DNA of 64,000 nt from Rutstroemia sp. NJR-2017a BVV2 (Eukaryota > Ascomycota > Leotiomycetes > Helotiales > Rutstroemiaceae). The DNA is taken from NCBI GenBank assembly GCA_002946415.1, contig NJPS01000022.1, positions 124,001-188,000 of the forward strand, written 5' to 3'. Shown here piece by piece: positions 56,701 to 64,000 of the stretch (the stretch's first letter is position 1; the number at the start of each line of letters is the position of its first letter). A program made the translations under genes and the position numbers. The notes below the pieces were generated by a model. It did not search any database. It was given only the letters and a program-made list of their open reading frames with translations, and had not been told where the DNA came from.

Positions 56701-58346
56701 TCGCGGTTGTATTTCGGAGATCACAATATCGAGGGCATGTTCAACACTTTGGCGCCATTGCATGATATGCTCGACAATGGTCCGGAGACTCTTCGAGAAA
56801 TCTCCTTTGCGCAAACCTTCGGTCGTGATCTTCAAGAAGCTCGCGAGTGGTGTTTGACTTACAAGAATACAAGGGATCTTGGAGATATCAATCAAGCTTG
56901 GGACTTGTACTACCAGGTTTTCAGGAGAATCGCACGTCAATTGCCGCAACTTAACAACCTCGAGTTGGCGTACGTGTCGCCAAAACTTCTTAATGCGCAC
57001 GATCTGGATCTTGCTGTGCCGGGAACATACCAGAGTGGCAAGCCTATCATTTCGATTGTCAACTTCGAGACCAACTTCTCCGTCATTTCTTCGAAGCAAC
57101 GTCCTCGAAAACTTAGTCTTAATGGAAGCGATGGTAATGCATATGTCTTCTGTCTTAAAGGACATGAGGATATCCGTCAAGATGAGCGTGTCATGCAACT
57201 TTTCGGTCTTTGCAACACTCTTCTCACAAGTGATTCTGAGTCATATAAGCGTCACCTCAACATTCAAAGATACCCTGCTATTCCACTTTCTCAGAACTCC
57301 GGTCTCCTTGGTTGGGTTCCGAACAGTGACACCCTGCACGTTCTCATCCGCGAGTACAGAGAGAGTAGAAAGATCTTGCTTAATATCGAGCATCGTATCA
57401 TGCTGCAAATGGCTCCAGATTATGATAACCTCACTCTCATGCAAAAAGTCGAGGTGTTCGGCTACGCACTCGACAACACAACAGGCCAAGATCTTTACCG
57501 TGTCCTGTGGCTCAAGAGTAAGAGTTCCGAGTCTTGGCTCGAAAGACGTACAAACTACACTCGTTCTCTGGGAGTCATGTCCATGGTGGGATACATTCTC
57601 GGTCTTGGTGATCGCCATCCTTCGAATTTGATGCTGGATAGAATCACGGGTAATATCGTTCATATCGATTTTGGTGACTGTTTCGAAGTCGCCATGCACC
57701 GTGAAAAATACCCTGAACGGGTGCCCTTCAGATTGACTAGGATGTTGACTTATGCTATGGAGGTCAGCAATATTGAGGGTAGTTTCAGAATTACGTGTGA
57801 GAATGTTATGAGGGTGTTGCGTGAGAATAAAGAGTCGCTGATGGCAGTTCTGGAAGCTGTAAGTTTATGCCTGTCCTTTAAATCGAAGATCGCATTACTA
57901 ATATTCATTACTAGTTCATCCACGACCCTCTCCTCAACTGGCGCCTTAACGGCGAAGCCTCTCCAGTAGGACCCAATTTCCGCTCTGAACGCCGCGAATC
58001 AATCATCGCCGCCAATGCGCGTCGTCCTTCCATAATGGACGCCAATATCCCGCCGTCAGCTCTTGGAGCCGACCCCACTACCGTGCCAGGCGGTCCACCT
58101 GCTTCTCGTCCTCGCGCAAGAACTAATTCTACAACGCACGGTATCAATGAAAATACAGAGGCGCAGGAGAGCCAGAACGACCGGGCAGTCCAGGTGCTGA
58201 TGAGAGTTAAGGAGAAGCTGACCGGAAGAGACTTCAAGCCGGATGATGAGCTGAGCTATATTGTGCAGGTGGATAAGTTGCTGATTGAGGCGACGAAGCT
58301 AGAGAATTTATGCCAGCATTATATTGGTTGGTGTAGTTTCTGGTAG
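50737..58346 (+). CDS. TOR: TOR serine/threonine kinase (six exons)
   Basis: The exons are 50737-50801, 50881-50945, 51041-51989, 52039-54553, 54610-57858 and 57915-58346, giving 2424 aa. HEAT repeats fill about residues 1-1200, then the FAT domain. The FRB domain is near 1880-1975, with the EEASRLYFG segment whose Ser contacts FKBP-rapamycin. The kinase domain includes [17 protein letters not shown], the catalytic loop [12 protein letters not shown] and the metal site HIDFGDCF. The protein ends in the FATC motif [14 protein letters not shown] is the catalytic core of TORC1/TORC2 and couples nutrient status to growth, translation and autophagy. The gene looks fully intact and no second TOR is in the window. 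The first two exons are 65 bp each. Introns are 49-95 bp, all GT-AG. Rapamycin sensitivity is inferred from the FRB residues only. Confidence 0.97.
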
Positions 58347-59050
58347 GCTGCGTGAGAGGGATGGAAGGGTGGTGCCAATGTAGTGGGAGGTTGGAATAAA
58401 GTTGGAGATCGCGTGATATTATATAATTTATGGTGAGGTGATTGGAACATGGACGGTTGGGGATGGAGTGGGGGCTGGGATGGAGTTATGGATCGGAGTT
58501 ATTCATTCATTTAGTTGTTTTGGCAATCACTCATAGTCCAGGGAGAAGGGCTCGCTTTGAACCCAAATGGCTGCGACGTGCAGAGATGTCGAAGCATGAG
58601 AGAGGGGGAAATGAGGAGAGCATGACGACAATCTGTGTAATACTCTTGTACATAGTATATGGAGTCTGATTGAAATGGAATTGACTAATTTAATCAGACA
58701 AGATAGCAGCTGTACTCAAACTAGGAACTCACGCTCGGAGCTACTATGTAATCACGATTGGGGTTTGAGCACAAAAATTATATATATTGAGAAACACATC
58801 TTGCTTATAGAGGCCTTCATTCTCTTTAAACCGTTGTGGGCCGCAGAATTTTTGGAATCCTTGGACCGCCGAGGAAGCCTCGCGGTCCTCAGCTGTCCAC
58901 TTCACAAGCTCATAACTTCCTATCCTGATCCTGGGTTCTCCTGTGGTTAAATAATAACCTCTGAGCCTAAGGTCCCAGTGATCTCACTTACGTGGTACAC
59001 ATTTGTACCATTCGTCCAAGTCTCCCTCCTTCTTAATAGACAACTTCTAC
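58347..59050. other. Convergent 3' region between TOR and the secreted-protein gene
   Basis: About 700 bp containing only short frames and AT-rich sequence. No RNA gene or repeat was recognised. Confidence 0.4.
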
Positions 59051-59464
59051 TTAACATTCCAACCCATCTACATCGTTGCACCCAACAACATTAGCTGATC
59101 GAATTGTCTGGCTAGTCCTCGTGCACCCGACACTCCCATAAACGCCGGTGTTAATCGTATCATCTTCGCAGTTGGACCCATAAAACATGTCGATTTGTTC
59201 GACATCGTTGTTGTTGAAGCATAGATAGCTATTGGCGCTACCCCAACCACTTTGACATTCCCCGAAGGGACCACTCGCAACGGCATGGCCAATGTAGTTG
59301 GAGCAGGAACTGTCGGAGTAGAAGTTGCACTGATAATTGGCGCGCTTTTCGATATTCGATGATGCTGGTGAAGTTGCGTGGCGATCGCCGATGACGGCCC
59401 ATGCCGAGATTTGTTGGGCGAGAGCGAGCGTCATCAACGCGATGCTGAGTGATTTGATAGACAT
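59051..59464 (-). CDS. Small secreted cysteine-rich protein (effector-like)
   Basis: A single-exon 137-aa protein. The N-terminus MSIKSLSIALMTLALAQQIS then AWA fits a signal peptide cut after about residue 21-23. A Lys-Arg (EKRANYQC) near residue 41 is a likely Kex2 processing site, which would leave a ~95-residue mature protein. That part holds eight cysteines (YQC, SSC, GEC, YLC, SNC, GC, GC and the C-terminal Cys), enough for four disulfides. Size, signal peptide and Cys content are those of fungal small secreted proteins; no domain is recognised. Role in host interaction is only a possibility. Confidence 0.75.
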   Translation of the reverse strand: MSIKSLSIALMTLALAQQISAWAVIGDRHATSPASSNIEKRANYQCNFYSDSSCSNYIGHAVASGPFGECQSGWGSANSYLCFNNNDVEQIDMFYGSNCEDDTINTGVYGSVGCTRTSQTIRSANVVGCNDVDGLEC

Positions 59465-60751
59465 GGCTGTGGAAAGAGGCGGATGAATGTGGAATAGTGG
59501 GTGTGTTTGATATAGTACTTTGTGGAGTTTGGAAAGATGTTGGAAGAGATGTGGAAGATGATGCAGAAGTAGGTCTTGGCTTCCGTCCTTGGCATCTTAT
59601 ATACATATCCATTTGGAATTTGACAAGGTTCACGGCGACGGTCACTTAACAACTTATCCGTCGACCTTCCTTTCTCAGGTAGAGTTTAGAACAATACGAG
59701 TACTTATGTTGATCGACATCATGTAGTGAGGTTACTAATCTGACGCAGCACCGGATAACTGTATCCAGCAGTCACTTAGCCATCGTCACAGTCGACTAGA
59801 CTGCTCAATGGGACCCTGAAGGGTATCCACTGGAGTGCTAAGACCCTAGCACATAATCCACACGTGATTTTCGTCTCGTTAACCCTTACAGCATGTGATC
59901 AAAACCCAAGTTGAACCCCTTGAGTTGATCCACTTTGGGTCCTCGTATAGTGAGAATCCTTCAGTATGATCAGTTAACGTTATGCAGCAAGGGTTACTAA
60001 TCCAATGTATCAGCATATAGTCGAAAGTATCGTACTGCAAATTCCTGAACCTGGGTGCTAGTAAGTTGTGGATAGAGACACAGCAAAGCATCCTGTATTG
60101 AAAACTCGTAGAACATTTAAACCCGACTTAATCGGCGGAACTCGGAAAAATAACGATCCTTCATAGAATTAGATGACCAAAAATGTGGATGACTTGTTGC
60201 CAGCGCATATGACGATCGATTTTAAACAGCATCCCAACAACATACCACAGCAATCTGAAGAGTTCTAGCACCTAATAAATTTGAGTGAGCATCGAACTAG
60301 GAGAGTGGAAGGTTGAACATCAATTTCCCCTGTGTTTTATGTTCAACATTCTAACAATGCGTCGACAATCTCTCTCCCAATGCAGATATCGAATGCTTGG
60401 ATGCTCTGCTGCCCGCGATAAGACCTCCTAGCCTGCAAGAAACGTTGATTTCCTTGGCAGAATTACTAGTAAGTAGAATGCAGATTCAAACCGCTTCACT
60501 GGGTTGCTCTGAGGAACACATCCTGCAGGTGGATTGCTTGTTTTGACCTCTTGCTTACTAAGTACCCGATAAGCTGACAAGTCCAAGCAACTTTAATTTG
60601 ACCTGCTTCGAGCTTGTTAGTAAGCCTCAGTACCCGCATTAAAACCTGCCGCCCCTTCCCTCACGTATCCAACAATGAAGGGAAATACCAGAAGCGTTTA
60701 GGTAACGGCGATAAAGCAAGCTCCACGCCCAACGAAGCTTCCAGTCGCCTA
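59465..60751. other. Intergenic region, 1.3 kb
   Basis: The promoter of the secreted-protein gene lies just right of 59464. The rest contains only short frames. I looked for more of the aspartate kinase upstream of 60752 and saw none. Confidence 0.4.
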
Positions 60752-60973
60752 AACCTTCGCCGTCTAGAAAAATGCCGTCTATCTGTAGACCTTCTATCCA
60801 CAAGCGAAGTACAGCTCTCCTTAGCGCTTCCCTCACAGGCACCCCAAGTCATCGGCGACGCAGACGACAGCGACGAGCTCAATATGTTCGATCTGCGGTG
60901 GGCGATAAATCATCTTGGGCGCTGTGGGAAAATGGAAGTGCGGGAGGATATGGCCGTTGTGAGTGTTGTTGGA
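60752..60973 (+). pseudogene. Aspartate kinase regulatory (ACT) domain fragment
   Basis: Within an open frame (60614-61153) the segment LEKCRLSVDLLSTSEVQLSL and, 40 residues later, NHLGRCGKMEVREDMAVVSV then VG matches the first ACT domain of fungal aspartokinases. In yeast Hom3 the matching parts are VDLVSTSEVHVSMAL and the VSLVG strand. The kinase domain, and the second ACT domain that should follow, are absent. The flanking parts of the frame do not look homologous. It is most likely a relic of a duplicated gene; expression as a short ACT-like protein is possible but unsupported. Confidence 0.6.
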
Positions 60974-61215
60974 CCAATGTTGGTACATGCACGATTACAC
61001 CCCGTGACTCGCCTCAGAGGCTCCGACGCTGCAACATTGTGCCGTACATGGGTTATACTGATGGTTAATCAAAAATTCAATCATTGCTTTGCTACCTTAT
61101 CAATGTTGTTACGAAGCTCAAACCGACCGTTTTCCACACCCTCTCCCCTCTGATACATTCTCCTCTACGCAGCACCAGTCACTCTGATATTTCGACCTTT
61201 GATTTTGGGGTAAAA

Positions 61216-63348
61216 ATGGCATTAATAGAAGCTCCCCAGGGAGCTCCTTCGCATCAGCTACCTGATTTGCCAGTTTTAGAAAAGAGGGACGACGATCCGC
61301 CTTCCATTATACATGAAAAAGTCGACAGTGAACCTGACGGTAACCAAAGCGCGGAAGCAAAAAAGGCTGCCAACGTGCCCCCTATCCAGAATCGAAATCC
61401 GGAGCCTGTGTGGGCTCACGGAATTCAGCTCTGGGCCATCATGGTTGCCGTGTCTTTAGTTCTCTTTCTCATGCTTCTCGACGGGACCATTATCGTTGCT
61501 GCTGTTCCTCGCATCACCGATGATTTCCATTCCTTGAATGACATTGGATGGTACGGAGCTGCATATCAGCTGGGAAGGTGCGTGAAGGACTCGAGCTCTC
61601 ATTGAAAAGGACGCCATGATTGAACGCGAGATTGACATGTTTGCAGCGCGGTCTTTCAACCACTCACTGGAAAAATATATATGAAGTTCAAGCCTAAAGC
61701 ATGTACCAATTTTGCTCTCTTTTTGTAGTCTTCTGCGTACTAACTATCATGTTTAGTGGACATTTCTGATCTTCTTCATCCTTTTCGAAATCGGTTCCTT
61801 GCTTTGCGGCGTAGCAAACTCCTCAAATATGTTGATAGGTGGACGAGTAGTCGCTGGCGCAGGAGCTTCGGGCATGTTCAATGGCTCCCTGATTATCATC
61901 TCTGAATGTGCCCCTATGGAGAGAAGACCAAGTATGTTCCAATGCCTTCGGACTTCCTGAGTATATGTAACTAGCTCGCTGATAATTTTCCCAGCTCTAA
62001 CCGGGATTGTGATGGGTAGTAAGTGTATCAACATCTGAGCTGATTGTCATATGCTCATTTTAATTTAGTTGCACAACTTGGCCTAGCCAGCGGTCCTTTA
62101 TTTGGTGGCTTGTTGACAGAATTTGCAACTTGGAGATGGTGTAGGTTTTCCACTTCCTTCCTTACTCTGGAAATTGGAACATACTAAATGTGCTAGGCTT
62201 TTACCTCAATCTCCCCGTCGGTGGCGTGGTGGTTGCACTGATAATTCTCGTCCGCATTCCCCAACAACACCCGAGGCCTCCCCCCATGTCTGTCTTTCGC
62301 TCACTACATACACACCTCGATCTTCTGGGCTTCGCTATTTTCGCTCCTGCTCTCATTATGCTACTACTTGCTTGTCAGTACGGCGGGACTACTTACGCTT
62401 GGAGCGATTCTCGTATCATTGGCCTCTTTTGCGGCGCTGGAGCCATGTTCATCGTTTTCCTGGTATGGGATTACCATAAAGGCGATGAGGCCATGATTCC
62501 AATGTCAATAGCCCGCATGAGGACCGTCTGGACGAGCTGTATGGTATATGGATTGATGATGAGTAACTTGTACCTCACTTCCTACTGGGTGCCAGTATAT
62601 TTCCAAGGAGTCAAGGGTGTTTCACCGATTAAGAGTGGTATATATCTTTTGGCCATGATTGTAGCTCACGTCTTCGCCGCTATATCGTCAGGTCCCATTG
62701 GTAAGAACGTCGTTCCCGGTGCAATGAGCTTGCTAATGCCTCAACAGTCAATATAGTGGGCTACACTATACCAGTAGCTCTCTTTGCTTCAGTCTTGTTG
62801 TCAGTTGGTTGTGGTCTGTTTGGTACCTTCTCACCTAGCACTCCGGTGGGTAAATGGGTTGGGTACCAGATCCTGTATGGAGTTGGTCGTGGTCTTGGAA
62901 TTCAAATGGTATGCTTGATATTCACCAACAAAAATCCTAGTGCGCACCTAATGACACTATTTCTCTCTACTAGCCAATCCTCTCGGTTCAAAAAACTGTA
63001 CTACCAAAACAAATACCTCTTGCCATGGCGCTCCTCACATTCAGCCAATCGTTTGGAGCAGCCTTATTCCTCAGTCTCGGAGAAACTATATACAGCAATA
63101 GTTTCGGAAATCTCATCCACGAATATGCACCTTCGGTCAACGTCACAGAAGTCACCGATGCGGGGGCCACTGGATTTCGAAGTTTTGTTTCGGGAGCAGA
63201 TCTCGAGGGTGTACTGATCGCTTATGCCAAGAGTATTGATCGCGTTTTTTATATGGCAGCAGGATTGGCAGCTAGCTGCTTCATTTTCGCATGGGGAATG
63301 GGATGGAAAGATTTGAGAAAGAAGAAGGCGGAGGTTTCAAAAGACTAG
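61216..63348 (+). CDS. MFS transporter, DHA2-like drug efflux family (eight exons)
   Basis: The exons are 61216-61577, 61647-61698, 61757-61931, 61995-62018, 62069-62140, 62197-62700, 62748-62908 and 62974-63348, giving 574 aa. Family signatures appear in order: [20 protein letters not shown] then [11 protein letters not shown] (TM1-2), the [15 protein letters not shown] segment, [38 protein letters not shown] then [13 protein letters not shown] (motif C region), and TM segments to the end. A ~75-residue polar N-terminal tail precedes TM1. These are proton-driven 14-TM exporters of drugs or secondary metabolites at the plasma membrane. Exon 4 is only 24 nt. The intron at 61699-61756 has a GC donor (AAA/GCATGT). 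Both are needed to keep the family sequence in frame. Confidence 0.85.
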
Positions 63349-64000
63349 AATTATCCCTTAACTGCGGTTAACGCATTTCTGCCTGGTCTACGAACAAGAC
63401 CATGATCATACAGAGGTTTATGGGAAGTGAAGCTTTCCTTAGGAGGGTTAGCCGGCCAGCAAGATCCATTATAGCTATTCTACTAATCAACAGGATGTAA
63501 TCAATTAGTCATTAGACAAACCCTCTGTTGGCCCAACGTATGCTTATACGTGACTACTATTGTGAGCTAACAGTGATACAATTCATTACAATTACCTGTT
63601 ACGCCGGTCAGCAAAAGATCTCGCCATTTTCGAAAGTTTGTTGTAATTCTACCCGCCGGGCAAATTAGACCGGTCAGCAGAATACCATCATAAGGTTTCG
63701 CCTCCTATCGGGCTGATAATCTACCCGAGCGGGCACTAGCGGGTAAGCATACATCTCTAGCTAGAGCTGGGGTACGGCTTGCGCTAAGGGTCCATGGTGG
63801 CATTGCCAAGCTGGGGAATCAGTGTTACTGTATGAACGCATTTCTCTGAGGTTGATGGATTTGTAGATCAGGTATAGAGTCTCCATTGCTCGCAGATCCT
63901 GAGGCTCTATAGCAATTTCGAAATACAGAAATCTTGGCTAGATCTAGGTTTAATCTGCTTCCGAACTAAATGCACGGAACTAATCCACTTTTGGACTAAA
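63349..64000. other. Intergenic tail of the window
   Basis: No gene is visible. The phrase CCGGTCAGCA occurs twice (about 63606 and 63672), and GC-rich CCCGCCGGGCAAA / CCCGAGCGGGC phrases stand out, possibly old repeat sequence. Nothing can be assigned. Confidence 0.35.

Noticed and set aside
1..64000. tRNA, rRNA or spliceosomal RNA genes
   Set aside because: Looked for B-box-like GTTCRANYC signals and paired arms while reading; nothing convincing. A covariance-model scan would be decisive.

Overview
This window is filamentous ascomycete (Pezizomycotina) DNA. The evidence is short GT-AG introns of about 50-110 bp inside conserved genes, fungal-type TOR, RPL13, glucosidase II beta and DPM3, a fungal NLR, and a Ty1/copia LTR element. 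A leotiomycete (Helotiales/Sclerotiniaceae-like) is my guess from overall feel, not something the sequence proves.

Layout. 1-14977 holds conserved housekeeping genes: a disordered coiled-coil protein cut by the window edge, an OXLD1-like mitochondrial protein, DPM3, an LRRC40-like leucine-rich-repeat protein, an unnamed coiled-coil protein and a SmgGDS/RAP1GDS1-like armadillo protein. 15446-28261 is an accessory island. It holds three small Ser/Asn/Gly- or acid-rich proteins with CxxC pairs, a Tc1/mariner remnant, and an NLR gene (alpha/beta hydrolase, NACHT, near-identical ankyrin repeats). A 5105-bp copia element sits inside the NLR's NACHT domain. 29350-34467 has an EthD-domain protein, RPL13 and a BTB-like protein. 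34468-42434 is almost 8 kb in which I recognise no gene; it lies upstream of a 1298-aa disordered protein. 47022-58346 is a housekeeping block: glucosidase II beta subunit, Rtf2 and the complete TOR kinase (2424 aa, six exons). 59051-63348 holds a small secreted Cys-rich protein, a fragment of an aspartate kinase regulatory domain and an eight-exon MFS transporter.

The most striking region is the NLR locus. Two 212-bp LTRs, identical by eye, are flanked by a 5-bp target duplication (CAGAC). They lie four codons upstream of the Walker B motif, so the gene was intact until recently. The ankyrin array is about ten 99-bp units that differ at only a few codon positions, the pattern of repeats kept alike by exchange while recognition residues vary. 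A 45-bp sequence at 16773 recurs inverted at 27301 with four mismatches, each copy abutting a TA dinucleotide, and brackets the whole NLR gene. It may mark a mobile or once-mobile segment.

Exon structures were inferred by eye from reading frame, splice consensus and family knowledge. No alignment or database search was run.
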